NCBI RefSeq assembly: GCF_003323715.1 | Contig: NZ_QOIN01000043.1 | Span: forward strand, 353,726 to 417,725 | DNA from: Streptomyces diacarni | GTDB lineage: Bacteria > Actinomycetota > Actinomycetes > Streptomycetales > Streptomycetaceae | Direction of reading: 5' to 3' | Length of the DNA stretch: 64,000 bases | Shown here: positions 8,347-16,620 of the stretch, one piece after another | How positions within the stretch are numbered: position 1 is the first letter of the stretch | Layout of the letters: each line of letters opens with the position of its first letter | Made by a program: the position numbers and the translations under genes | The notes under the pieces: generated by a model | Database searches by the model: none | Told to the model about the DNA's origin: nothing | Seen by the model: only the letters and a program-made list of their open reading frames with translations

Positions 8347-9777
8347 ATGCCGTCGTTCGCCACGGACGTGCCAGCGCTGCTGCTGAGACTCGACCCGAAC
8401 CCGTACCACCACGGCACCCTGGGCGCCGCCAGATCGCTGGGGCGCGTCGGCGTCGAGGTGCACGCGCTGCTCGGTACGGACCCGGGCCCGGTGGCCAGAA
8501 CCCGCTATCTGCACCGGCTCCACACGCCGGTGCGGTGGTCGGCCGCGGGCGCCGCGGGAACGCCGCCGGACGGCGAGCTGGAGCGGGCGCTGCTGGGGGC
8601 GGCCCGTGCCATCGGCAGGCCCGCCGTCCTCGTCCCGCTCGACGACCACGGGGCCATCGCCGTCGCCCGCCTCGCGCCCCGGCTCGCCGGGCACTGTCTG
8701 CTGCCGTCCGTCGCGCCCCGGCTGCCCGCCCAGCTGGCCGACAAGGCGGAGTTGGCCGCCCTCTGCGACCGCGCCGGCGTTCCCCACCCGCGCACCGTGC
8801 TGCCCGGCAGCGCGGCCGAGGCGGCCCGCGAGGCGGCGGCCCTGGGCCTGCCCGTGGTGGCCAAGTGGAGTCGCCCCTGGCTGCTGCCTCCGGGGCTGCG
8901 CAGCACCGCGCTGGTCCGCACGCCCGGCGAGGCCGCGCGGCTGTTCGCGCGGAGCGCCGAGGCCGGCAGCGCCCTGCTGTTGCAGCGCAGACTGCCCGAC
9001 GGCCCGGGCGCCGACTGGTTCTTCCACGGGTACGCGGCCGAGGGCGGACGGCTCCTGGCCTGCGGCGCGGGACGCAAGGAGCGCTCCTGGCCCCCGCACA
9101 CCGGCCTGACGGCGGTCGGCACCTGGCTGCCCAACCCGGCTGTCGAAGCGGCGGCGGCGCGGCTGACGGCCCGGCTGGACTACCGCGGCATCCTCGACCT
9201 GGACTTCCGGCTCGACCCGCACACCGGCGTCCACCACCTGGTGGACTTCAATCCGCGGCCCGGCGCCCAGTTCCGGCTGTTCACCGACGAGAACGGCGTG
9301 GACGTGGTCCGTGCCCAGCACCTGCACCTGACCGGCCGCCCGGTGCCGGCCGCGCGCGCCAGCCCCGGGCGCACGTACGTCGTGGAGAACTACGCGGTCC
9401 TCTCCGCACTGCTGGGCCGGACCCAGGATGCGTCCTTCGGCCGTACGGGCCGCGTACGGCGGGCGCGCGGGCCTGTGGAACGCGCCTGGTTCGCCGCCGA
9501 CGACCCGCTGCCCTTCGCCGCCATGGCGGCGGGCTGGCTGGCACGCTGCCTGCGCGAAGGGCTGCGCCTCGGTCGCCCGCGCCTCGGCCCCCGGCACCGG
9601 AGGAAGCAACGGCTGCGGGGGCTGCGCGCGCGCCGGGCAGTGGTGCCGCGGCCCGCGGCCTCCGCCACGCCTCCGGCCCGCGCCGCGCGGGCCGCACCCG
9701 CACCACCGGCCGCGCCGGCTCCACCGCACCGGCCGTCGCCCGCGCCGGACCCGGGCTTCCTGGCCGCCGACTCCTGA
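8347..9777 (+). CDS. ATP-grasp domain enzyme
   Basis: 476 residues. The ATG at 8347 is preferred over 8338 because the GAAGGA at 8331-8336 is then 10 bases away rather than one. The N-terminus (DVPALLLRLDPNPYHHGTLG) looks like a pre-ATP-grasp fold, and the ATP-grasp core ends in DLDFRLDPHTGVHHLVDFNP with the Mg-binding D-x-N-P-R-P-G motif near residue 302. Such enzymes join a carboxylate to an amine or thiol through an acyl phosphate. The last 60 residues are Ala/Pro-rich. Together with the FAD enzyme downstream it may modify a polysaccharide or make a small metabolite; the substrate is unknown. Confidence 0.8.
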   Translation: MPSFATDVPALLLRLDPNPYHHGTLGAARSLGRVGVEVHALLGTDPGPVARTRYLHRLHTPVRWSAAGAAGTPPDGELERALLGAARAIGRPAVLVPLDDHGAIAVARLAPRLAGHCLLPSVAPRLPAQLADKAELAALCDRAGVPHPRTVLPGSAAEAAREAAALGLPVVAKWSRPWLLPPGLRSTALVRTPGEAARLFARSAEAGSALLLQRRLPDGPGADWFFHGYAAEGGRLLACGAGRKERSWPPHTGLTAVGTWLPNPAVEAAAARLTARLDYRGILDLDFRLDPHTGVHHLVDFNPRPGAQFRLFTDENGVDVVRAQHLHLTGRPVPAARASPGRTYVVENYAVLSALLGRTQDASFGRTGRVRRARGPVERAWFAADDPLPFAAMAAGWLARCLREGLRLGRPRLGPRHRRKQRLRGLRARRAVVPRPAASATPPARAARAAPAPPAAPAPPHRPSPAPDPGFLAADS

Positions 9778-9900
9778 CGCCGCCTTCCCGCCGGACCGCT
9801 CACCGCGCCCCACCACCGGCAACACCCGCACAGCCCACCCTCCCCAGCATCCAGACCCCAGCTCCAAACCCCGCAACGCCGCACAGAGAGAAGGAAACCC

Positions 9901-11349
9901 ATGTACGACCTCGTCGTGGTGGGCGCCGGCCCCTACGGACTGTCCGTCGCCTCGCACGCCGCAGCCGCCGGGCTCAACCTGCGGCTGCTGGGCAGACCCA
10001 TGGCGTCCTGGCGGGACCACATGCCGCGCGGCATGTTCCTCAAGTCGGAGCCCGACGCCTCCGCGCTGTCCGACCCCTCGGGCGCCCACACCCTCGCCGG
10101 CTACTGTGCCCAGCGCGGTATCGAGGTCGCGCACGGAAGCCCGCTGCCGCTGGACACCTTCACCGAGTACGGCACCTGGTTCGGCCGGAACGCGGCGCCG
10201 CCCGCCGACGAACAGACGGTGACACGGGTCTCCCCCTGCGTCGAGGGGTTCGTGCTGGAGACGGCGCAGGGCGAGCGGCTGACGGCGCGCGCCGTCGTCC
10301 TGGCCGTCGGCGTGCTGCCGTTCGCCCAGCGGCCACCGGCGCTCGGCGGTCTCCCCACCGAGCTGGTCACCCACAGCACCCACCACCGCGAGCTGAGCCG
10401 CTTCGCGGGCAAGGACGTGACCGTGGTGGGCGCCGGGCAGGCCGCGCTGGAGACGTCGGCGCTGCTGGCGGAGGAGGGGGCGCGCGTGCGCGTCGTCGCG
10501 CGGGCGCCCCGCATCGACTGGAACGCGCCGCCGCAGCCGCTGGCGCGCGGGCGGCTCACGGCTCTGCGCGACCCGCACAGCGCGCTGGGCACCGGCTGGC
10601 CGAGCTGGGTGTGGTCCCGGCTGCCGTCCGCGGTGCGGCGGCTGCCCGCTTCCACACGGCTGCACATCGCCCGCAACGCGCTGGGCCCCGCGGGCGCCTG
10701 GTGGCTGCGGGAGCGCTTCGAGACGGCCGTGCCGACGCTCCTGGGCCACACGATCACGGCTGCCGACAGGACGGCGCCGGGTGTCCGCCGGGTCGGCGGC
10801 GTGCTGGGCGAACGGGTACGGCTGTGGCTGGCGGCGGCGGACGGGACGGCCTCCACCCTGGAGACGGACCACGTGGTGGCCGCCACCGGGTTCACCCCGG
10901 ACCTGTCCCGGCTCGGCATGCTCGACTCCTCGCTGCGCGAGGGGCTGCGCCGGGTCGGCACGGGCGACGCGCCCTGGCTGGACGCGCGCTTCCAGTCCTC
11001 GTGCCCGGGGCTCTTCTTCGCCGGGCTGCTGACGGCTCCCTCGTTCGGGCCCGCGATGCGTTTCGTGCACGGGGCGTCCTTCACGGCACCACGGCTGCTG
11101 GAGGGGGTGCTGCAACACAGGGCCCAGACGGCGACGGCCGTCACGGGCGTGCCGGCCTCACCCGGCGCACGGGAGACGGAGCGGCAGGTGGCGCGGGGAC
11201 CGCTCGGCGGTCAGCGCCACACCCGGCCCGCTGCCGAGGCCCCGAGCGCTTCCGGGGACGGCACGGGGCGGCTGCCCGCGCCGGTCAGCGGGTCGAAGGA
11301 CGCGCCGGAGGCGGTGGACGCGCGCAAGGGCGGCAGCCGGGCGGAGTGA
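9901..11349 (+). CDS. FAD-dependent NAD(P)-binding monooxygenase-like oxidoreductase
   Basis: 482 residues, preceded by AGAAGGAAA as ribosome binding site. The N-terminal MYDLVVVGAGPYGLSVASHA is an FAD-binding GxGxxG; a second dinucleotide motif, VTVVGAGQAALETSALLAEEG, lies near residue 177 and binds NAD(P)H. ATGFTPDLSRLG is the ATG-type motif of flavin monooxygenases and lysine/ornithine hydroxylase relatives. About 80 C-terminal residues beyond the core are low-complexity. It stands 123 bp after the ATP-grasp gene in the same direction; the two may form a small unit. It could hydroxylate an amine or sulfur compound, but no substrate can be named. Confidence 0.78.
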   Translation: MYDLVVVGAGPYGLSVASHAAAAGLNLRLLGRPMASWRDHMPRGMFLKSEPDASALSDPSGAHTLAGYCAQRGIEVAHGSPLPLDTFTEYGTWFGRNAAPPADEQTVTRVSPCVEGFVLETAQGERLTARAVVLAVGVLPFAQRPPALGGLPTELVTHSTHHRELSRFAGKDVTVVGAGQAALETSALLAEEGARVRVVARAPRIDWNAPPQPLARGRLTALRDPHSALGTGWPSWVWSRLPSAVRRLPASTRLHIARNALGPAGAWWLRERFETAVPTLLGHTITAADRTAPGVRRVGGVLGERVRLWLAAADGTASTLETDHVVAATGFTPDLSRLGMLDSSLREGLRRVGTGDAPWLDARFQSSCPGLFFAGLLTAPSFGPAMRFVHGASFTAPRLLEGVLQHRAQTATAVTGVPASPGARETERQVARGPLGGQRHTRPAAEAPSASGDGTGRLPAPVSGSKDAPEAVDARKGGSRAE

Positions 11350-11380
11350 ACGGGCGCCCCGACCGGACCGCCATCCAGCC

Positions 11381-11407
11381 GGGCCGGTCGGGCCGGTCGG
11401 GCCGGTC
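11381..11407 (+). repeat. 9-bp tandem repeat, three copies
   Basis: Three exact copies of GGGCCGGTC stand head to tail between the convergent FAD oxidoreductase and the next minus-strand gene. The last copy can pair with the upstream CCGACCGG at about 11359, so the repeat may form one arm of a bidirectional terminator. Confidence 0.6.
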
Positions 11408-11413
11408 GCCCGC

Positions 11414-11920
11414 TCAGCGCCCCGGCTTGCTCTCGTAACGCGCGTCGACGTCCCGAGTGTCGGCGCTCTGGAGTTCGGTGGCGAGGTGATGCACGGTCAC
11501 CAGGTCGTGCATCATCGTGCGGGTGCGGTCCCTGGGCATCTCCGCCTCCCGCGAGACGTCCTCCAGGCTGACCGCCTCGCCACCGTGCTCCTCCTCGGCC
11601 GTGACCAGGGCGCGGAAGACCTTTTCGTGCTCCTGCGAGTAGCCGGGCCTGCCCCGCCCCTGGTACGGGCTGCGCGGCTCCGCCGGGCCGGCCCCGCCGC
11701 GCGGCGCCGGGCTGGGGGCCTCCGCGCTGTGGCCCTGCTTGCCCTGCCGCTGGGCCAGCATCTCCTCGTCCTGCCGCGCGGACGGGCCCGCGCGGTGGGC
11801 GCGCTGCTTGGACGCTCCCGTCGTCACGCTGCGGGCGCTGGGCGGTTCCTCGTCGCGGTGGGCCTTGTGTGCCGCGGCGCGCCGCTGTTCCTCGTCGCCT
11901 TCGACCTTCTTGCGCACCAT
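11414..11920 (-). CDS. Hypothetical protein with possible winged-helix C-terminal domain
   Basis: 168 residues. Start ATG 11920 (MVRKKVEGDEEQRRAA) follows GGGAGGA; an ATG 18 bases upstream lacks this. The first 100 residues are charged and disordered (many Glu, Arg, Gln). The last 65 (HEKVFRALVTAEEEHGG, then VSLEDVSREAEMPRDRTRTM) read like a small helix-turn-helix that senses or binds nucleic acid. I do not recognise the family. It heads a group of small stress-type genes on the same strand (DUF2795, DUF2267). Function unknown. Confidence 0.65.
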   Translation of the reverse strand: MVRKKVEGDEEQRRAAAHKAHRDEEPPSARSVTTGASKQRAHRAGPSARQDEEMLAQRQGKQGHSAEAPSPAPRGGAGPAEPRSPYQGRGRPGYSQEHEKVFRALVTAEEEHGGEAVSLEDVSREAEMPRDRTRTMMHDLVTVHHLATELQSADTRDVDARYESKPGR

Positions 11921-12012
11921 GAGGGTCCTCCCTCGCATTCCTGGTGGGTGCCGGGCTGGGCTGGGCTGCCGTGTCGCGTGCGGTGTGCGGGTGCCTGCTC
12001 AGCGGTCCGGGT

Positions 12013-12336
12013 TCAACGGTCGAGTTCGTCCTCGACCGGCGGTTTGGGCGCCTCGCGCAGGTGCTGCGACTGCCCGTGTCTGCCGCCCTGTCTGGCCTGC
12101 TCGGCGCGTTGTGCGGGGCTGAGGTCGAGGTCCGAGTCGGGGTCCACGCGGACGGAGCGCGCCACCTCTTCGCGGTTGGCGTACTCCTCGGGTGGGATAC
12201 CGCGCAGTGCGACGCGGACCTCGCCCGAGGCGCCGGATTCCGACGCCGCCCGCATCAGCTCGTCCTTGTCCGCCGGAAAATCCACGTCGCCGAGTGCGGC
12301 CAGCACCTCGTCGACGGTGGTGTGCGCAGTGCTCAT
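12013..12336 (-). CDS. DUF2795 domain protein
   Basis: 107 residues. The N-terminal 65 residues (TTVDEVLAALGDVDFPADKD, then ELMRAASESGA and VRVALRGIPPEEYANREEVA) match DUF2795, a small actinobacterial domain made of two helices that ends in an L-x-x-L/I-P-x-x-x-Y motif. The C-terminus is charged and disordered. It lies 55 bp downstream of the DUF2267 gene on the same strand, and such genes often sit in osmotic or oxidative stress regions. Biochemical function is unknown. Confidence 0.8.
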   Translation of the reverse strand: MSTAHTTVDEVLAALGDVDFPADKDELMRAASESGASGEVRVALRGIPPEEYANREEVARSVRVDPDSDLDLSPAQRAEQARQGGRHGQSQHLREAPKPPVEDELDR

Positions 12337-12391
12337 GCTGCTCGCTGCCTTTCTGAGCCGACGCCTTCGCCTGCCGTCCGCACGGCTCGGC

Positions 12392-12808
12392 TCAGCTTCC
12401 GGCGGTGCCGGTGCTGCCCGAGAACAGGACGGAGGCGAGTTCCTCGTCGAGTGACTGGCGGATGCGTTCGGTCAACGCGCCCTGCGTGGCCTCCTCCAGC
12501 AGTTCGACGACCGTGCGGGCCTCGTGGACGGCCTTGGGCGGGTCCGTCCTGGCACGCCGCGCCACGCGGTCGAAGAACTCGTGGCGGTCCATCCGCACGC
12601 CGGTGACGGGTTCGTCGGGAGCGAACTCCACTCTCCGCAGGTGCTCTCCCAGCTCGGTGGGGAGCTGCGCGGCGAGCTTCTCCGCCATCGGCGCCGGGAT
12701 GCGCTCCGCCAGCGTCTCCAAGGTGGCCCGCGTTCCGGCTTCCGCCGCTCCTCTGCTGTTCAGGTGGGCCCGTGCCTGCATCTGACCGATGAACTCGTCG
12801 TGCTGCAT
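12392..12808 (-). CDS. DUF2267 domain protein
   Basis: 138 residues. MQHDEFIGQMQARAHLNSRG at the start, then ATLETLAERIPAPMAEKLAAQLP and HEFFDRVARRA, are the hallmarks of DUF2267, an all-helical domain with two related halves found singly or in tandem in actinobacteria and rhizobia. GAGGTGAACGGCT precedes the ATG. It is followed by the DUF2795 gene and both may respond to stress. The exact role is not known. Confidence 0.82.
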   Translation of the reverse strand: MQHDEFIGQMQARAHLNSRGAAEAGTRATLETLAERIPAPMAEKLAAQLPTELGEHLRRVEFAPDEPVTGVRMDRHEFFDRVARRARTDPPKAVHEARTVVELLEEATQGALTERIRQSLDEELASVLFSGSTGTAGS

Positions 12809-13034
12809 AGCCGTTCACCTCGCTCACGTCACTCAAGCGGTCCAACGCGCGTCGCTTTCCAGCATGCGCGCCGCTCGCACGGGTCGCACATCGGCCGCGA
12901 GCCCCTCCGGCCGCGGGCCCTCACGCGCGCCGTGCGGCCGTTCACGTCGGCACGGCGGCGGCGACCCGACGGCGGGGCGCCCGGCGCGCCGCGCACCACC
13001 GGGCTGCGGCCCGCTGGGGAAGGAGACCGCACGG

Positions 13035-13290
13035 GCCGCCGCGCGGCGGTGCCGCACCCGGATCTGACGAACCTGCCGGACGCGGCCCAGGTCGTGGACC
13101 AGCTCGCGGACGGACTCGGCCGGACCGACGTGCTCGTCAAGACGCCGGGGCCGGCACCTCCGCTCCGTTCCTCGACCTGGACTTCGGCTCGGTGCGCGAG
13201 GTGAAAGGGGGCGGCGTAGGTGACCGGCGCGTCGTGGGCGGTGGACGGCGGCATGCTGCGAATGGGCCCGCAGGCGGGCTCGCACCTGCC
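13035..13290 (+). pseudogene. Remnant of a short-chain dehydrogenase (SDR) gene
   Basis: Three pieces of an SDR can be read in different frames. Bases 13045-13143 give DAAQVVDQLADGLGRTDVLV, the stretch before the N-N-A-G motif. After a one-base loss near 13143, another frame gives TSAPFLDLDFGSVREV up to about 13203, the strand and helix after N-N-A-G. From 13220 a third frame gives TGASWAVDGGMLRMGPQAGS, the conserved SDR C-terminus (V-T-G-x-x-x-x-V-D-G-G). The catalytic middle with S-Y-x-x-x-K is missing, as is the Rossmann N-terminus. No function can remain. The flanking 12809-13034 shows no recognisable coding sequence. Confidence 0.75.
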
Positions 13291-13372
13291 TCGACGACTC
13301 CTGGCGCCGCCCCTGAGCGGCGGCGGCCGGTCCGGGGGCGGGAGCGGGGGCCTCAGCCCGGGAAGGCGGCCC

Positions 13373-13927
13373 TCACAGCTCGCGCACCACCCGGGCCGGG
13401 TTTCCGACGGCCAGGACGCCGGCCGGCAGGTCTCCCACGACCACGGAGCCGGCCCCGACGACGGTGTCCGAGCCGATCGTGACCCCGGGGCAGACGATGA
13501 CCCCGCCGCCGAGCCACACGTTGTCGCCAAGGGTGATGGGCACCGCCTTCTCCCAGCCGGCCCGGCGCCGCTCGGCGTCCAGCTCGTGGGTGGGCGTCAG
13601 CAGCTGCACGTTGGGGCCGATCTGCCCGTGGCGCCCGATGGTGATGGGCGCGGCGTCCAGGAAGACGGCGCCGAAGTTGATGAAGGTGTGGGCGCCGATG
13701 GACAGGTAGGTGCCGAAGTCGCAGCGGAACGGCGGCCGGATGGTCACGCCCTCACCGAGCTCGCCGACCAGTTCGCCGAGTATCCTGCGGCGCTCGGCGG
13801 CCGGCGCGGTGTCCGCGGCGTTGTAGGCCGCGCACAGTTCGGCGCGCCGCTGGCTCGCCGCTTGCAGCTCCTCGTCGTCGGGGATGTACCACTCCCCCGC
13901 CAGCATGCGGTCCTTGTTCTCGCCCAC
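13373..13927 (-). CDS. Maltose/galactoside O-acetyltransferase family (left-handed beta-helix)
   Basis: 184 residues from GTG 13927, which has GGAAGG six bases upstream and gives the family's usual start (GENKDRMLAGEWYIPDDEEL). The Mac N-terminal domain is followed by hexapeptide repeats, e.g. ITIGRHGQIGPNVQLLTPTH with the catalytic His, ITLGDNVWLGGGVIVCPGVT and IGSDTVVGAGSVVVGDLPAG, ending in NPARVVREL. It transfers acetyl from acetyl-CoA to a sugar hydroxyl, perhaps as detoxification. An upstream ATG at 14029 would add a tail not usual for the family. Confidence 0.88.
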   Translation of the reverse strand: MGENKDRMLAGEWYIPDDEELQAASQRRAELCAAYNAADTAPAAERRRILGELVGELGEGVTIRPPFRCDFGTYLSIGAHTFINFGAVFLDAAPITIGRHGQIGPNVQLLTPTHELDAERRRAGWEKAVPITLGDNVWLGGGVIVCPGVTIGSDTVVGAGSVVVGDLPAGVLAVGNPARVVREL

Positions 13928-14063
13928 AAAGGTCCTTCCGGCGCGGTGAGCAGTTCGGTTCCGTCCGGGTGACACTCTCGCAGACCTGTTCGGCGACGGG
14001 CGCGGCATGCCCCGGGATTCTTCCGGCAACGCTCATCGCGTCTCCGGCCGAACGCCCGTGCCG

Positions 14064-15095
14064 CTACGGGGCCGCCCGGCTCTGTGGTGCTGTGGGCGCG
14101 GGTTCCGGCAGCTCGGTCCGGCCGAAGCGCTGGCGGTACGCCGTCGGGCTCAGACCCGTCTCGCGGCGCAGCCTGGCGCGGAGGTTGGCTGCCGTGCCCA
14201 GGCCGCTGTCGCGGGCGACCACGTCGAGCCGCTCCTCACCGCGCTCGATCAGCCGGCAGGCCAGCGTGACGCGTTCACCGGTCAGCCAGGCCAGCGGCGT
14301 GGTGCCCAGCTGCCCGCGGAACCTGCGGTGGAGCGTGGCCTGGCTCACCGCGGCCCTGGTGGCGAGGTCGGCGACCGTCAGCGGCTCGGCCAGCCGCTCC
14401 GCGGCCCAGGCCAGCAGCGGCGCCAGCGACTCCTGGGGCACGGGCGGCAGCGGCCGCTCCACGAACTGCCGCTGCCCGCCGTCCCGGTGCGCCGCGAAGA
14501 CCAGGCGCCTGCTGACCGCGTTGGCCACCTCCGCGCCGTGGTCCCGGTGCACCACGTACAGGCCCAGGTCGAGCGCGGCGGCGCTGCCCGCCGCGGTGAG
14601 GATGTCGCCGTCGTCGACGAACAGCACGTCCGGTTCGAGCAGCACGTCCGGGAACCGGGCGCGGAACCGGTCGGCCCACTGCCAGTGGGCCGTCGCCCGC
14701 CGTCCGGCCAGGACGCCCGCCTCGGCGAGTGTGAAGGCACCGCTGCAGAAGCCGAGGAGGCGGGCGCCCCGCGCGTGGGCGCGGCGGATGGCCTCCAGCA
14801 CGGCGGGGCGCCGCGGGGTCTCGATGTCGGGGCGGTTGGGCACGATCAGCGTGTCCGCGCGCTCGGCCGCCGCCAGGTCCGCGACGCCGGTGAGCGTGAA
14901 GAATCCGTCCCGCAGCACCGTGCGCGGCTCGGGGGAACAGAGCGTGAACGCGTACAGGTCCCGGCCGATCTCCGGCCTGCGCAGCCCGAAGACCTCCGTC
15001 GCGCAGCCCAGCTCGAACGGGTTGGAGTTCTCGTCGACGAGCACGACGACTCGGTGGAGACCCGCCCCGACGGCCTGCGAGGATTCTTGCGCCAT
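14064..15095 (-). CDS. GlxA-family transcriptional regulator (DJ-1/PfpI plus AraC)
   Basis: 343 residues. The N-terminal half is a DJ-1/PfpI-like domain (HRVVVLVDENSNPFELGCAT, and LLGFCSGAFTLAEAG with the nucleophile-elbow Cys of the fold). The C-terminal half is an AraC DNA-binding domain with two helix-turn-helix motifs (TVADLATRAAVSQATLHRRF and RLDVVARDSGLGTAANLRAR, then TGLSPTAYRQRF). No ribosome binding site precedes ATG 15095. It is divergent from the cupin gene 53 bp away, the usual arrangement for a regulator and its target. Ligand unknown. Confidence 0.88.
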   Translation of the reverse strand: MAQESSQAVGAGLHRVVVLVDENSNPFELGCATEVFGLRRPEIGRDLYAFTLCSPEPRTVLRDGFFTLTGVADLAAAERADTLIVPNRPDIETPRRPAVLEAIRRAHARGARLLGFCSGAFTLAEAGVLAGRRATAHWQWADRFRARFPDVLLEPDVLFVDDGDILTAAGSAAALDLGLYVVHRDHGAEVANAVSRRLVFAAHRDGGQRQFVERPLPPVPQESLAPLLAWAAERLAEPLTVADLATRAAVSQATLHRRFRGQLGTTPLAWLTGERVTLACRLIERGEERLDVVARDSGLGTAANLRARLRRETGLSPTAYRQRFGRTELPEPAPTAPQSRAAP

Positions 15096-15148
15096 ATGCG
15101 TTTTCTAGCACTCGCGGGGCGCGGCCGTCACGGCTCAGGATGCTGTCC

Positions 15149-15550
15149 ATGAGCAACGAACCGATCACGCTGGCCCAGGCGCTGTCCTCCTTCGACGCCC
15201 TGTGGAGCCCCCGCGTCGTCACCCGCGTCGACGACTACGACGCCCGGGTCGCCAAGGTGAAGGGCGAGCACGTCTGGCACGTCCACGAGGACACGGACGA
15301 GTTCTTCCTCGTCCTGGACGGGGAACTGCACATCGCGCTGCGCGAGGACGGCGGGGAGCGGACGGTCACCCTGCCCACCGGTGCCGTCTTCACCGTGCCC
15401 CGGGGCACCGAACACAAGCCCAGCGCGCCCGAGGGCGCCGCGATCCTGCTGTTCGAGCCGACGGGCACCTCGTCCGTCGGCGACCGGCACGACGAGGTGC
15501 CCGCCCACGTCGACGCCACCACAGGACACGCACTGCCCGAGCGGGCATAG
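15149..15550 (+). CDS. Cupin domain protein
   Basis: 133 residues from ATG 15149 (AGGA eight bases upstream; an in-frame ATG at 15140 overlaps that site). Cupin motif 1 reads GEHVWHVHEDTDEFFLVLDGEL (His, His, Glu metal ligands) and motif 2 reads PTGAVFTVPRGTEHKP with the final His. Many such single-domain cupins bind a metal and act as isomerases, dioxygenases or sensors. It faces the GlxA-type regulator and is probably its target. Specific activity cannot be told from sequence. Confidence 0.85.
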   Translation: MSNEPITLAQALSSFDALWSPRVVTRVDDYDARVAKVKGEHVWHVHEDTDEFFLVLDGELHIALREDGGERTVTLPTGAVFTVPRGTEHKPSAPEGAAILLFEPTGTSSVGDRHDEVPAHVDATTGHALPERA

Positions 15551-15597
15551 GGCCAGGTCCGGGACCGGGGCCCCGGTCGGGGCCAGGTCCGGGACCG
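15550..15597 (+). terminator. Palindrome between two direct repeats downstream of the cupin gene
   Basis: GACCGGGGCCCCGGTC (15563-15578) is a perfect 16-base palindrome starting 13 bases after the cupin stop. It is flanked by two exact copies of an 18-base unit at 15550-15567 and 15580-15597, 30 bases apart. A terminator role is plausible but there is no T tract. Confidence 0.45.
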
Positions 15598-15635
15598 AGT
15601 CGGGCCACCGGCCGTCCCAGCGCGTTACGGCCGGC

Positions 15636-15836
15636 TCACTCGTTTCCGGGGCGCTCGCTCTTGGGCCCACGGCCGCGCTCCGTACGCGGGCCCGAGGGCC
15701 GCCAGCGCGGATCGCGTTCCATCTCCCGCTTGGCCGCCTCGTTCGCTTCCTGGGCGTCGGTGTGGCCGCTCCTCTCCTGGTCCTTCCGGCCCCGCGCACG
15801 GTGCTTGTCGTAGCTCTTGCTGCCGGGTTCCGGCAC
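15636..15836 (-). CDS. Small highly charged hypothetical protein
   Basis: 66 residues from GTG 15836 (GAGGTGA upstream) or 69 from GTG 15845. The sequence is almost all polar (SKSYDKHRARGRKDQERSGH, then AQEANEAAKREMERDPRW) with no hydrophobic core, so it is probably intrinsically disordered. Similar small hydrophilic proteins occur in streptomycetes near stress genes. About 90 bases upstream on its strand, GTTT and GGGAAC spaced by 16 resemble a weak sigma-B-type promoter. Function unknown; that it is a gene at all rests on residue composition and a fair ribosome binding site. Confidence 0.5.
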   Translation of the reverse strand: MPEPGSKSYDKHRARGRKDQERSGHTDAQEANEAAKREMERDPRWRPSGPRTERGRGPKSERPGNE

Positions 15837-16083
15837 TGCGCTCACCTCACTCGCATCGACAGCGGTCACCGTCGCTCGGCCGCGCCGCCGACCGCTCGCG
15901 CACCGCTGTTCCCACGCCTGACGCAGCAGAAACGCTGGGCCGGTCGGTGGAAACCGCCAGCGGGAGTGACTGGCCCCGTCGGAGGCGGGAAACCCGTGGC
16001 GACCGGCGCACGGCGCCGTGACGCCGCGCGACGCGCAACGGGCGACGCGTGGCGCGACGTGCCACGGAAGGCGGAGGCGAGCG

Positions 16084-16620
16084 ATGGCCGTGACGGACGG
16101 AATCCGGGACGGGAGGGAGCCGGTGAGCCTGCGGCTTCCGGGGATCGTGCTGGGGGTGGGGCTCGGCGGGTTCGTCGACGGCATCCTGCTGCACCAGATC
16201 CTCCAGTGGCACCACATGCTGACCAGTACCGACGACGACCGCATCGGGGTGAAGTACTACTCGCCCCGGACGGTCTCGGGGCTGGAGATGAACACCGTGT
16301 GGGACGGTATCTTCCACACCGTCTGCTGGCTCGCGGTGCTGATCGGTCTCGCCGTCCTCTACGCGCGGGTCACCCACGGGCGGCGCCGGGTGTGGACCTC
16401 GCGGGTGCTGTGGGGCTGGATCCTGGCGGGCTGGGGTCTGTTCAACCTGGCGGAGGGGCTGCTGGACCACCAGATCCTGGGCATCCACCACGTGCACGGC
16501 GGCCCCTACCAGCTGTGGTGGGACATCGGCTTCCTGGCGCTGGGCGCCGTACTGCTGATCGTCGGCCACCTGGTCCAGCGCAGCGGCCGCTCCCTGGACA
16601 CGGACGGCAGGCTCGCATGA
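16084..16620 (+). CDS. DUF2243 membrane protein
   Basis: 178 residues; the start ATG has GGAGG six bases upstream. Four hydrophobic segments are visible. The first ends in GLGGFVDGILLHQILQWHHM and a second conserved block reads GLFNLAEGLLDHQILGIHHV; both give the repeated D-G/D-x-x-L-H/x-Q-I-L-x-x-H-H pattern of DUF2243. The conserved His pairs suggest a metal or haem site in the membrane. Its stop overlaps the start of the CtaG-like gene, so the two act together, perhaps in copper or cytochrome oxidase maturation. That last point is inferred from the neighbour. Confidence 0.85.
   Translation: MAVTDGIRDGREPVSLRLPGIVLGVGLGGFVDGILLHQILQWHHMLTSTDDDRIGVKYYSPRTVSGLEMNTVWDGIFHTVCWLAVLIGLAVLYARVTHGRRRVWTSRVLWGWILAGWGLFNLAEGLLDHQILGIHHVHGGPYQLWWDIGFLALGAVLLIVGHLVQRSGRSLDTDGRLA

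Noticed and set aside
8305..11118. Long minus-strand frame across ATP-grasp and FAD genes
   Set aside because: No motifs and low-complexity residues; it spans two well-supported plus-strand genes.
12809..13034. N-terminal half of the SDR remnant
   Set aside because: No Rossmann T-G-x-x-x-G-x-G motif can be read in any frame, so the remnant is limited to the later pieces.
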